Shown here piece by piece: positions 20,370 through 30,801 of a stretch of 35,452 bases of DNA; positions within the stretch are counted from its first letter, which is position 1, and each line of letters starts with the position of its first letter. Source of the stretch: Ophiosphaerella korrae (Eukaryota; Ascomycota; Dothideomycetes; Pleosporales; Phaeosphaeriaceae). The position numbers and the translations under genes are program-made. The notes beneath the pieces were generated by a model. It was given only the letters and a program-made list of their open reading frames with translations, had not been told where the DNA came from and ran no database searches. The DNA lies in the NCBI GenBank assembly GCA_028456385.1, contig JALNQF010000398.1, positions 1 to 35,452 on the forward strand, written 5' to 3'.

Positions 20370-21183
20370 GTGCCCGTAGAACGAAGGTATTCTTGCTCTT
20401 AGAATCAGTTGTTTTAGGCGACGAATTAGCTTTAGTATCCTTAGCCTATTCCTTGATTTTATAACGATCTAGTCCTCTAGTCTTAGAAACTCCTATACAT
20501 AAACTTGCAACATTAGACTAAAATTAGTAGCCGCTAGCACATGCAACCTTAACTAGACGGAGACTTAAAACGCCTAGGAGTGACTTAATATCGACACGGA
20601 ACATCCTATCCTAATTAGCCTAAGTCTCTAGTACATATGTCTGCAACCTATTTATAAGATCTTGGAGCGTAACGATTAAGCTATCAAATTTGTTGGTATT
20701 ATAAATAGCCTACTTGGCTCTTGTAAGAAGGCTTGTCTAATACTAGCGTTAATTAGTTTAAGTAAGCTAGCTCTCGTACTTTACCTTAAATACCTTTATT
20801 CGATTTGAACTGACGATGCTCTTCGTGCTATGTACTAATAAGGATAACGTTGTTACAGGCTAAAGTCTGTATTTTGACTGAAGATCTTTAGTATGCGTTA
20901 GGAGTCTAATAATAAGATTGAATAGCTTCTTAATTTTTAGCGCGGTTTGATGTTTGTTAAAAATATAACTTCGGTCTACGCCTGTTCCTTCTAGGAGGCC
21001 TACGACAGAACTCTAGATTAAGAGGCGGTCTTTTTGTATGTCTAGCCTTGCTAAAGCCAGTTTATATTCGAGCGAAAATTAGCACACAGCTTGTAAATAA
21101 TCGAAGCATTTAATTATAGTGCTAAAGAGACTAGTAAGAGCAACAACACTAATAGAAAGACTAATAGGCTCGACTAGCACTAT
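20370..21183 (-). pseudogene. HeLo-domain (HET-S-type) protein relic
   Basis: Read on the minus strand from an ATA at 21181-21183, probably a former ATG. The N-terminus EPISLSISVVALTSLFSTII, followed by CFDYLQAVC.FSLEYKLALA and RLDIQKDRLLI.SSVVGLLE, is the start of a HeLo domain, the prion-inhibition and cell-death domain of HET-S and related fungal proteins. The later part fits the end of the domain: NTNKFDSLIVTLQDLINRL near 20660, and LLGVLSLRLVKVACASG ending about 20530. Length to that point is about 215 residues, usual for HeLo. A short polar Lys/Ser tail runs to about 20370. Trp and Gln codons are stops, and the conserved Arg after LQA reads Cys. No amyloid motif was seen. What followed HeLo in the intact protein is unknown; the open stretch at 20215-19640 is a candidate. 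Confidence 0.75.
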
Positions 21184-22058
21184 TGCAGAAGGCGGTAATT
21201 AGATAGAAGAGTATATTAAAGAATAGAACAAAAGTAGTAAGGAATTATGCTTGCTATACTGTGTATTCCTCGAGAAAAGAATATAGGCTAAAAAGGCGGG
21301 GCACTAGGTTGACAGGTCGTGATAGCTAGGAATAGACTATGTAATAGCTGCCTGTTGAGGTAGTGCACGCGAAGGCGCTAAACAACGGGCTCAGCTACTA
21401 GCGCTACCTGTTCTACGCTTTAATTTCTAAATTATCTCGCAAAGCCCTTACAATATAGTAGCTAGAGGCTATAGAACTTAGCGAGTAGAATAATTCTTAG
21501 CAAGTAAGGTTAGTAAGTAGACTGTCTCTAAAGTAGCAGGTTAGGTATAATATAAAAATAGTATAGTAAAGGCATAGTAGTAAGCTTACAAATTATTATA
21601 AAGTATAGTATCTATTAGAATAGTACTTTAAGTTACTACTACTACTACTATAGAGGATAGCTAAACTACTTTAGCTATAGGCTGCTATAGACGTCTAGAA
21701 TAAATAGTGTTAAGAAGAGATATAATTATTATTTCTAGTAATAGATAAATAATAGGTGTACTATAATACTCTAATAGCTAGGTAACCCTTTCTGAAATTA
21801 GTAGGTATTAGCGTAAAATTAGATCTCTCCTCTTTACTATAGTTACTACTAAACTAGCTATAGCGTTTATAATATTACCTAAAGCTTATAAGCTATAACT
21901 ATAAGCTAAGCTAAGATTATAATCTTTACTTAGCGTAAAGTTAAGTATAAATAATTATTACACTAGTATACGCACCTTATCTAATTTACTCCTTAAGCTT
22001 AGTAACGCTTTAGTAAGCTAGATCTTTATAAAGTAAGTGTAATAGGGCTTACTAGGGT
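21184..22058. other. upstream of HeLo relic, then 3' body of a copia-like element
   Basis: 21184-21480 is lightly mutated and would be the promoter side of the HeLo gene. From about 21500 the sequence becomes strongly TpA-rich, like the retrotransposons. The last part, up to the polypurine-like tract at 22066, should be the 3' internal region of the element that owns LTR 3. No RNase H motif could be made out. Confidence 0.4.
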
Positions 22059-22137
22059 TAACTTCCTAATAACCTATTAGGTATTAGTAGATTAAGAGGT
22101 AATAACAAAAGTCTATATTGTAATTAAGTAATAACTA
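22059..22137 (+). repeat. polypurine tract and start of copia-like LTR 3, cut by pogo element
   Basis: AATAACCTATTAGG is followed by TATTAGTAGATTAAGAGGTA, the mutated form of the LTR 1 start. The stretch 22039-22137 matches the reverse complement of 10558-10656 closely. The pogo-type element is inserted at the TA of 22136-22137. The expected rest of the LTR is not recognisable beyond the transposon. Confidence 0.7.
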
Positions 22138-22179
22138 ACGTATTCTATTAGCGAAGCGGCTATATTACTAAAACAGCTA
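22138..22179 (+). repeat. left terminal inverted repeat of pogo element
   Basis: Starts ACGTATTCTATTAGCGAAGC. Reverse complement of 23955-23996 with one mismatch (A/G in AAACAGCTA against AAACGGCTA). Weaker similarity continues inwards for about 15 bases. Confidence 0.93.
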
Positions 22180-22199
22180 TTTTTCCTTAGTATCGCGAA

Positions 22200-23800
22200 T
22201 ATTATATACAAAAAATCAATTTACTTAATAACTAGCTATAGAACCTGCGTACGATGTACTTGTAGTAGATTTAGAATCTTCTTCTATATCTTTTTAGCAC
22301 GTACGAGCGTTGTGCCCTATCTTGTTATAGTTCTTATAACGCCGTTAACCTAGTTAAGCCTATTGAGCCCGCCTATTACTACTACTACTACGAGCCTTCT
22401 TTACCCTCTAAGTCTTGCTAGACGCCTCTACAGCTACGTACAACGCTTTAGTACTATACTCTAATATACTACTATACTAAATCTACTTCTATTTACGCGT
22501 TTTGCACTTTATTATCTCTACTAATTACTCTTTAAGCTCTATAATCTAGGAGCTTATAAGAGCGTTTTAATATAGCATAAGTTTAGCTCCTTTAATAAGC
22601 TGCGAGAACCCTTACTAGGCTAATTCTAGTAATTGTACGAAAGAGCTACTTACAAGCTTTAACTAAGAGCTAAATTTATACGTATTACTTAGAGTCTTTA
22701 ACTACTATAGCGTCTCTAGTAGTAGGGGTCCTAGTAGAGTACGCAGCCGCACTTTAAGGTAATTAAGGACTTCCTACGCGTTAATAGAAACTAATCTAGA
22801 TGCCTTAAAGGCCTTTTTATAATTCTTGTACGTAAATACGTTAAAAAACGCGTCTCTAAAGGCTAGAAAGAAGCCTTCCTTATTAATATAGTAGACGCGC
22901 TAGCGCGCTAAGTCTTGTACGCGCTAGGAGTACTTAAGCTTTAATAGCAAGAAGTAGACAATATTAAGTAGCTAGAAGATATAAGACGAATAGGCTAGTA
23001 TATAAAGCGTTAGAATCTTATTTTTAAAGTAGTAGTCCTTAAAATCTTAATTTAAGTAGCTCTTATAGCTATCTAAGATAAGTAGCTAGTACGACCCTAC
23101 CTAACGCGCCTTTATATATACGTTAAAGTACTTTAACTACTTAAGACTAAGTATATTATTTATCTATCTATTCTTAGAAATAGAGATCTTCTAATTACGT
23201 AGTATATCTATTTCCTTGTACTAAGTAGAGATATAGACGCGTCCTTTATAGATAATAAATAGTAGGGTTGTATAGCTAGTAGCGTAGATACTTATAATAG
23301 CTATAACCTACTTATAATTACTTAGCTAAATAAGATTAGGCCTTATATACCTCTCTAAGCCTATAACAACTTTTATTAACTTAATTATTTTTATCTAAAA
23401 GCTAGTCTTATTAAAGTTATAGATATTATCTAGATTAATACTATACGTTGCTATTATATCCTATATAAGCTAGAACTACCTACTAATAACTACTAGATCT
23501 TCTTAAAGTATTCTCTAGTAATCTTTTACTTAACTAAAGGTAGTCTTAAGCTTATCTATACGCGCTACAAAGTGTGTAGGCTAGTACTTCCTAACTAGTT
23601 CTCTACTACGTATTACTAATAGCTTGTCTACTATATCTACTACCTTATATAACTAGGGGGTAAATCCTCTTAAATTAAGGTTAAGAATATACTATATAAT
23701 AGTTTACTCTTCTATTATAGTAAGTTTCTAGTAGTTTAGTTAAGTAGCGCGTTAATAAGGGATTCTATAAAGCTAAGTAGAGAGCCGCTAATATTATACG
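22200..23800 (-). pseudogene. pogo/Fot1-like transposase relic
   Basis: Minus-strand order: a HTH/CENP-B-type DNA-binding region (about 23750-23490: KLTIIEE.TIIQYILNLNLR, then PTHFVARIDKLKTTF), then a DDE_1-type core. The first catalytic Asp is lost: YNFNKTSF where YNFDETGF is expected, Asn at 23410-23412. The second is kept in LLILDSYKSYLN (about 23055-23080). The third reads Asn in LLNIVYF (about 22960). After the core comes VSINA.EVLNYLKVRLRT (about 22720-22780), a segment typical of Fot1-like proteins. Then follow a Glu/Lys-rich helix and a zinc knuckle near 22297-22344 whose first two Cys are Tyr (YKNYNKIGHNARTC). DNA binding, DDE catalysis and the knuckle are all damaged. Confidence 0.9.
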
Positions 23801-23954
23801 TTTAAAGCTATAGTAGCGCGTTATAAAGTCTAAAAATAGCCTAATATATAAGCCTAAAGCCTAAGTTAAATTCTACCTTCTTATAGAGTTAAAATATTGT
23901 TTTATTAAGACTATATTATTATTCGTACGTAGTATTCTTCGTGCTAAGAAAAAG

Positions 23955-23996
23955 TAGCCGTTTTAGTAATATAGCCGCTTCGCTAATAGAATACGT
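23955..23996 (-). repeat. right terminal inverted repeat of pogo element
   Basis: Ends GCTTCGCTAATAGAATACGT, followed by the TA target duplication. Partner of 22138-22179. Confidence 0.93.
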
Positions 23997-23998
23997 TA

Positions 23999-24029
23999 GC
24001 GTGTTGTATTCTTAGTTGTACTATTATTA
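23999..24029. other. 31-base junction between pogo element and gypsy element C
   Basis: GCGTGTTGTATTCTTAGTTG and the following bases match neither the expected continuation of LTR 3 nor the integrase of C. It may be all that remains of LTR 3 on this side, or a changed end of C. Confidence 0.3.
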
Positions 24030-26200
24030 TTCTCTAGGGTTACTCTAGTACTTTAACTAGTTGTAGCATTCTATAGAGTGTATATCTATTATACTTATTT
24101 CTATAATATTTTATATAATCTCGTAGTACTTCTTCTACTAGTTATTTTACTCTTAGGATATAGTAATCTCTTAAGAGCCTATTTAGCGTTTTCTTAATTC
24201 CTTAGTATCTATATACTAGTTGCTTATAGAATTATCGTATAAATTCTCTCTAGATTTTTCCTAGAATATATATTCTTCTATAGGCTTGTACGAATCTTTT
24301 TTAAGTTTCTAGCTTCTTAGTTTCTCTAGATACTTCTTACATTATTTTCTAAATCTATTCGTCTAGCTCGCTACTTATTCTTTTAAGTATAGTAGCTATT
24401 TTAAGTATATTTAAGACTAAATATCCTTTCTCGTTCTTAATTAGAACTATACTAGTAGTACTTACTTCTTCTTATAAGTCTAGTCTTCTACTAAAGGCGT
24501 TTATAAATTAATTGTCTTTCTCTTTTATATATATAATTTCTAAGTTAAATATTAATAAGAATTCCTACTATCTTATATATTATTAAGATAGTTCTTTATT
24601 TAGTATAAATCTTATAAGATTCTTATAGTCTATATAGACTTTTATTTTATACTTTACTTTTTATAAGTATACTCTCTATTATTTAAATACTTTATAGATT
24701 ACTAGTATCTCTTTGTTATAGATTAGGTAGTTAAGCTCTACTAGCTTTATTTTCTTAGAGAAGTATTTAACTAAGTGTTCTTGTTTAGTTCTTAAGTCTT
24801 CCTCTATTAGTGCTATTCTATAGACTAAGTTAGATACGTCTATTTTTACTATTACTAGTAGGTCTAGGTTATATATTCTAATAACTAGATTTTTTATAAA
24901 CTTCTTCTTAATCTTATTAAACGCTTTATTACATTCCTTTATCTATTTAAATAGCGTATCTTTCTTTATAAGTCTAGTTATTAGTTCTATATTTTTAGAC
25001 TATCTTATTATTAACTTTCTATAAAAGTTTACTAGCCTATAAAATTATTATACCTCTTTTAAGTTTTTTAGTATTAGCTATTTATTAATTAATTTAATTT
25101 TTCCTAGTTCTATAATAAATCTAAAGAAGCTTATCTCTTTTGTGTAAAATTTGCACTTTCTTATCTTAAGAAATAGTTTATTTTCTACTAGCCTTTCTAG
25201 CACCTTATATATATATTGTATATATTCTTCCTCTATTTCTAAGAATATAAGGATATTATCTAAATATATAAATATAAATATATCTAAGTACTCTCTTAGT
25301 ACTATATTAATTCTTTCTTAGAATACAGCTAGTATATTTATTAAGCTAAAGAGTATAACTATATATTTATATAGTCTTTATTGTGTTTAGAATGCTATTT
25401 TTTATTTATTACCTTTCTTAATTCTAATTTAGTAGTAGGCGTTCTAGATATCTAGCTTTGTAAAGATCTTTACCTTTTATAACCTATCTTATATTTTATC
25501 TATTTATAGTAAGGGGTATTAGTTCTTATTTATAACTATGTTAGTTTTTCTAAAGTCTACGTAAGGTCTCTTATCTTCTATTCCTTTTTTATCTATAAAT
25601 ATAAGTCTATATACTACTAAAGACTTATATTCTTTTATCTATTCTTTTTTTAGTACGTTTTAAATAAAGGTTTGTTTAATTTTAGAATCTTCTTCTATTT
25701 TTTAGTAGACTAGGTTCTATCTTATATTTTTACCTTCTTCTAGTTCTATTACTAAGTCCTATAGTTAGTATTCTAGGAGATAGTCTAAAGGTTCTATAAG
25801 CTATTGTTCTTATTTTTTATATTCTTTTAGGAATTCTCCTTTATAGGTATTTATATTAGCTTTTAGCTTTTCTATTTTATTATAGCTAATTCTTCCTATT
25901 CTCTAGTTAATGTATAGGTTAGTTATCTATAACTATAGCATTCCTAGTATAATTTCTTATTTATTGTTAATTATTGTTATATCTATAACTATATTCTTAA
26001 TTATTATTCTTTCTAGTTCTAGTATAGAGAGAACTATCTTAAACCTAATAGGTTCTTAAAATAGTTTTCCTTTAATTATACTTAGCTATAAAGAGTACTT
26101 CTTTATTATATAATATATTCTATGTATTTCTATAAACTTCTTTAATATAAAGTTTCTTATAGCTCTACTATTAATTATTAACTATACTTTCTTTTTTTAG
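24030..26200 (-). pseudogene. pol: pol relic of element C (PR-RT-RH-integrase N-terminus)
   Basis: Protease about 26190-25880: LIINSRAIRNFI where a D-S/T-G site is expected (Asp now Asn), later EIILGML. RT about 25770-25100: YVDFRKTNIVINKN, then FIYLDNILIF where YLDDILIF is expected (Asn at 25255-25257), then KCKFYTKEISFF. RNase H about 24880-24560: VKIDVSNLVYRIALI, LVKYFSKK, FSRRLDL. Integrase zinc region about 24270-24090: FYKQLVYRY.GIKKTLNRLL with both His as Tyr, and RDYIKYYRNKYNR with both Cys as Tyr. Similarity is lost near 24030, before the DDE core. The domain style differs from copies A and B, so this is another family. D on the plus strand could be related. Confidence 0.87.
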
Positions 26201-27348
26201 TATATACTTATTTTTGTAATATATAGGCCCCTTATACTTTCTAGCTATTCTTACTTAAGTAATTTTATAAATTATCTATTTTTTTAGAGCTATAGCCTTA
26301 CTTAAAGTTTTTATTCTTTATGTTTTAGATATTTATTATTTGTATATTTATACTATAGTCTTCTTAAGACGTATTTCTTAGATAATTTAGGTCTTAGCCT
26401 TACTACTATATATCTATCTTTAGGTATTATTTCCTATCTAGTAATGTCCTCTCTTAGAATTACCTTTATATAGTTGTAGTTCTTCTAGCGTACTAGCTAT
26501 ATATTATTTCTTACTTTTAGATTTCTATACGTAATATAATATGTGTTTAGGTATAATAGCTATAATATCTTAAAGTATACTAGATATTCTAGATCTATTC
26601 TTTTGTTGTCTCCTTCCTAGTATTTATCTTTACTAGGTATCTTCTATATTAGGATATAGTATACTACTAGTACTTGTAGTATATAGGCTTTATTAATCTA
26701 TTACGTTCTTTTTACAAGGTACTACTACTTTCTTTATATAAGTATTTTTCTTACTATAACTATCTATTACTCTATCTACTATTAGAATAATATAAACTTT
26801 ATATTCTTAGGATTATGTACCTTTTAGTCTTTGTACGCTTCTTCTATACTTATAACTAGTAAGTATTTCTAAATAAATTTCTATTCTTTATTTTATTCTT
26901 CTATATTTATTGTTATATAGCTATTATAGCTATATACTAACTAGGTATACTTTATACCTTTTATATTACTTTTTCTCTTATTACTTTATAGTACTTTAGA
27001 GGCAACTATAGTAGTTTTCTTATCTTCTACTAGTCCTTTAGTAGGGATTAATAAGGTCTAAGGCTTCTCCCTTTCTAAATCTTCTATTAGTAAGTCTATT
27101 ATATATCTTATTTTATTAAGCTATACTTACGTTCTATCTTCTTTTATTACTACTACTCTTTATTTCCTATATAGAAACTATCTTACTCTCTACTTACTTA
27201 AAAAGTATATATAGTAGTTATTATTATAATAAAAGGTCTAATAGAGTGTTACGTATTACTATTCTTTACTCTTAGCTACTTTCTTCTAAGGTTTAGCCTA
27301 TACTTATAGTACTTCTTTCCTCTTTTTAGTTATTTTTAACTATATTTC
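26200..27348 (-). pseudogene. gag: gag-like region of element C, 5' end cut by copy B
   Basis: Upstream of the protease, minus-strand frames give basic, soluble stretches: KYLLVISIEEAYKD.KVHN, GDNKRIDLEYLVYFKIL and EDITR.EIIPKDRYIVVRLR. The position fits gag and the gag-protease linker. No zinc knuckle could be confirmed. The beginning of the gene and its LTR are missing because copy B is inserted at 27348/27349. Confidence 0.6.
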
Positions 27349-27388
27349 TGTAAGGGAGTTATCTCTTATATCTCTTATTTTCGCACTA

Positions 27389-27496
27389 ATGTTAGTAAGT
27401 TTACAACTTACTAATATTGCAAACTTACTAATATTACAAACTTACTAACATTGCGAACTTACTAACATGTTAGTAAGTTTACAACTTACTAACATT
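27389..27496 (+). repeat. ACTTACTAACATT short-repeat array in LTR, copy B
   Basis: Same array as in copy A at 8203-8310. Two units here carry ACTAATATT in place of ACTAACATT, a CpA-to-TpA change. Confidence 0.85.
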
Positions 27497-27533
27497 TAAC
27501 TATCTTTCTACTTTTAGTTAGCGCTTAGTAAGC

Positions 27534-27555
27534 TACTAGGTATATATACCTAGTA
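27534..27555 (+). promoter_or_regulatory. TATA-containing palindrome, LTR promoter of copy B
   Basis: Identical 22-base palindrome to that at 8348-8369, centred on TATATATA and placed about 95 bases before the LTR end. It has escaped mutation in both copies. Confidence 0.55.
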
Positions 27556-28359
27556 CTTACTTAGATAGCTTTATCTACTATTTACTCTTTTTAGTTAATT
27601 ATTAAAACTACCTTATTAAGTTATCTTGCGTAAAGTCTACCTTATATAATAGTAGATCTCTACAAATATTTTACTTTTATAGGCCTCTCTATAACCTAGA
27701 ACTACGCTAGTAGCCTTTTTACCTACGCTAGAGTTACTACAAGATAGCTAATTATAGCTAACTCTTAATTAAGCCTAGCTAGCTAAAAAGAACTATACTA
27801 CTAGGAATTAGATCCTACCTTAGCTACAGCGCGCTAGGTAGCCCCTTAAGTTTACTATATTGTAGTTCTAGTTAAGGTTTCTAGCGCTCCCTTTTTACTA
27901 GTACTAGCGCTAACGTTCTAGAAAGAAATACGTACTAAAGAAGAGTAGTTTAACTACCTTACAGGTTATAAAGCTTTAGCTTACACCTACTACGTATACC
28001 TAGGCGAGGGCGTACTTACACTAGGTATTAAACCTAGGTAGCAGCGCTAGGGAAGGAAAAGACCCCTAAACCTACGCAAATTACTAGCGCTTAATTTATA
28101 AGAACTAAGTAATAAAGCGCCTTAGACCCTACTAAAACCTTTACTAGCTAGCGCTAAAGATCTAAATCTCTATAAACTAATAGCTAAACGCACTAATATA
28201 GTATATAACTACTATAACTTAGCTTATTATACTATAACTTAGTTGTACAAAAAATCTTCTATCTCCTTAAAAGCTAGCCTCTTAAACTAAAATAATACTA
28301 GCTTATAACCTCTTTATTACTAGAACTAAGCATACTTGTAAGATAAAGACACGCTATAA

Positions 28360-30787
28360 ATAGTAGACTATAGATCTAGTAAGGAACTAAGGGAACACTC
28401 TAGAGCTACTATACTGCAAAAAATCTATAAAATACGCGCTAGAACTAGGTCTCTAGAAAAATAGACCTAAGGACCTACTATACTAACTACTCTAATAAAA
28501 AAAGTACTAAGTAACTTCTAATAATATCTTAAGACCCCCTCGTAGAAAGATAAAGGAAAACAAGTAATAGACCCTAAATCCTTTATTTAGCTAAGACTAC
28601 CTAGTAAACTTAATTTCTAACCTAACATAATTCCCTAATAAGCACTAGGCGCCTTCTTAGCTAATAGCTCTATAATAGACTTAGCTACTCCTAACTAACC
28701 TATTATAGAAGAATTTAACCTAGATATAGACCTTACCTACTTTAACTAAAGTAGCCCCCTAAGGCATAGACTAGTTACTAAGGTCTCTTTTAACAACTAG
28801 ACTGCATTAAATAACTTAATCGACGACGCCTAACTAAACGTTAGCTAAGTATTATTACCCTAGCCTATACCTAAGCTTAAGATCCTAGAAGAGCTAAGAG
28901 ACAACTTACTATTAAACGCTATAATCAACAAAGACCTACTACTAGGAATAGTCTTTGTATCTTAGGACAAACTTAAGAAATTACTCGCTAAATTTACTAA
29001 GCTCTAACCCTTATTTTACACCCTACTACTAACCTTATACTAAGGAATTAAGGATAACAAACTTAGTAATTACTTATCTCTTAGAGAATTTACCCTAGCT
29101 AGAATAGTATTATACCTAGTAGTCGCGAACACCTAGATATAAGATACAATTAACGTAGTAAACGAACAAAACTAGAGGCTTATAGCTAAAGTAAGTAAAT
29201 TAGATAAATAACTCTCTTAACAAGACAACTAATTAGCCTAACTCTAAGAACGCCTAGCGCAATTACTACTAGACTACAACTATATTATAGAGCAACACAA
29301 TACCTTAGGCTAAAGAGCTACCTAGTACAAAGCCTTATAAGAAGAAGCTATAGTAAAATATAATTACTTACGCAAAGTAGTAATCTACTAAGAAGACCTA
29401 ATAGCTAAATAAACTAAGCTAAAAACCTTTAACTTTAATATACTAGCGTAGAAAGATATAAAACTACCCTATACTAGGATCTTACTATAAGGCTAGTAAC
29501 CTAGCTTCCTTAAAAGAGAGTTTAAACCCTAAGTACTAGTAGTAGGCTACTATATCTTTAATAGAGAAGAGTTTACCCTAACTCTCTTCCTAACTAGTAT
29601 CTAAGAGCTAGCCTTTAATTTTTACTAGTATAAAGAACAAGAAGACTACTCTATAAAACCCTTACAATTTTTAGGTATAAGACGCTACGTAGATATTACA
29701 TCCTTTATCTAGTCTATATACAATTACTTTATTGCTAATAGAAAAAAACACATTAGCTCGCAAACCTAAGCTAACGTTATTATACGCTACTATACAAGAT
29801 TAGCTCGCCTATACCTTACTATCCTAAATAGTATTACCTACTTATACTAAGAAGAATTTACATATTTCTTTGCACTTTTTTACTAATTTAGCAATATAGA
29901 CGTAGTAGGATTAAGAGAAGTATACTACAAAACCCTAGAAATAGCTAAATTTAGACTAGATTAACTAATCTACAAAACCGCCTAGTTAGTATAAGCTAAA
30001 TTCCTCTCTAAATTTAATAATATTAGCCTTAAACTATAATAGAACCTATAGCTATATAATATCTACCTTTGAAAAAAGCTGCAACCCTAGCTTAGAGAGG
30101 CTACTAGTACTACCCCTAGTATCTACAATAGCCCCGCTAAGTTTTAAAAGATAATCTTAATATTAGAAAATAAAGTAAATAATTACAACCTAGATATAGG
30201 CTCTAGGTAAACCTAGCTTCGTACCCTAGCACCTACAAGAGCTAAACTAAGAGCGCAGATACAAAACTTTAAAGAAGAACTAGCTATAACCTTATAAGAA
30301 CTAAAATACTATTAACTACAACTAGAAGGCGTATTTAGAGGAATATACCTAACTAGTAAAAAAGCTACTATAATTAAAACTAAGAACTCTAAAATAATTT
30401 TATACTAAGGCTATAAAAAGATAGGTATTAAGAAGCTAGACTATACTACTTACAAATAAACAAAAGCTACTAAATCTAAGATACTTACTAACACTACAAA
30501 CTACTATATAGCTACCTATATAGTAATAGACTCTAAAATAGACATAGAAATAGAGGACTAATTCTTTAAATATAACCCCTAACTAGATATAGAGCTAGAA
30601 CTAGAGCCTAACTTAGACTAGGATTTAGAAAACAACGTTCCCTAGGCCTAAAGCCTTAACCTAAAGATTACACGAACTAGAAGAGCGCAATTAACTACTA
30701 AAGTATAAACCCTAGTATAGCTATATCCTATACACTTACCTATAGAATATAGATAGTCTAGTATAAGAAACTACTAACTAATCTAAT
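28360..30787 (+). pseudogene. gag: gag-like polyprotein relic, copy B
   Basis: Counterpart of 813-3240 in copy A, starting at an ATA at 28360. The same coiled-coil-like and capsid-like stretches are present, with stops at largely the same former Gln and Trp codons and a few private ones. The distance from the gag codon at 30628 to the protease codon at 30867 is 239 bases, exactly as in copy A (3081 to 3320). The one-base phase change between gag and pol is therefore shared. Confidence 0.75.
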
Positions 30788-30801
30788 AGAAGCTAAGCTA
30801 A

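Larger units (their letters stand above)
22138..23996 (-). mobile_element. Fot1/pogo-type DNA transposon, complete but inactive
   Basis: 1859 bases bounded by 42-base terminal inverted repeats (22138-22179 and 23955-23996, one mismatch) and flanked by TA on both sides (22136-22137, 23997-23998), the target duplication expected of Tc1/mariner/pogo elements. The size is usual for Fot1-type elements. Inside is one transposase relic on the minus strand. It sits in copia-like LTR 3 and is itself heavily RIP-mutated. Confidence 0.92.
24030..27348 (-). mobile_element. gypsy element C, 3.3-kb relic on minus strand
   Basis: Ordered gag-like region, protease, RT, RNase H and integrase N-terminus, read right to left. 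The right end is cut by the LTR of copy B at 27349. The left end stops in the integrase just after the zinc region. No LTR remains. Plus-strand sequence is strongly T-rich and almost free of CpG compared with copies A and B, which fits a longer period of mutation. Confidence 0.88.
27349..27649 (+). repeat. 5' LTR of copy B (301 bases)
   Basis: Begins TGTAAGGG and ends CCTTATA; the final CA has become TA. It matches the 3' LTR of A along its full length, including the repeat array (about 27389-27496) and TATA palindrome (27534-27555). The five bases before it are ATTTC; the matching target duplication would lie beyond the window. Confidence 0.95.

Noticed and set aside
10560..22135. A giant 11.6-kb DNA transposon with ~97-base inverted repeats and TA flanks
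   Set aside because: Both 'inverted repeats' are the polypurine tract and start of copia-like LTRs, a third copy lies at 11284, and the right-hand TA belongs to the pogo insertion.
24030..27348. C as the missing front half of D
   Set aside because: They lie on opposite strands and are separated by about 14 kb of other material; their domains do not overlap, so identity of family cannot be tested here.
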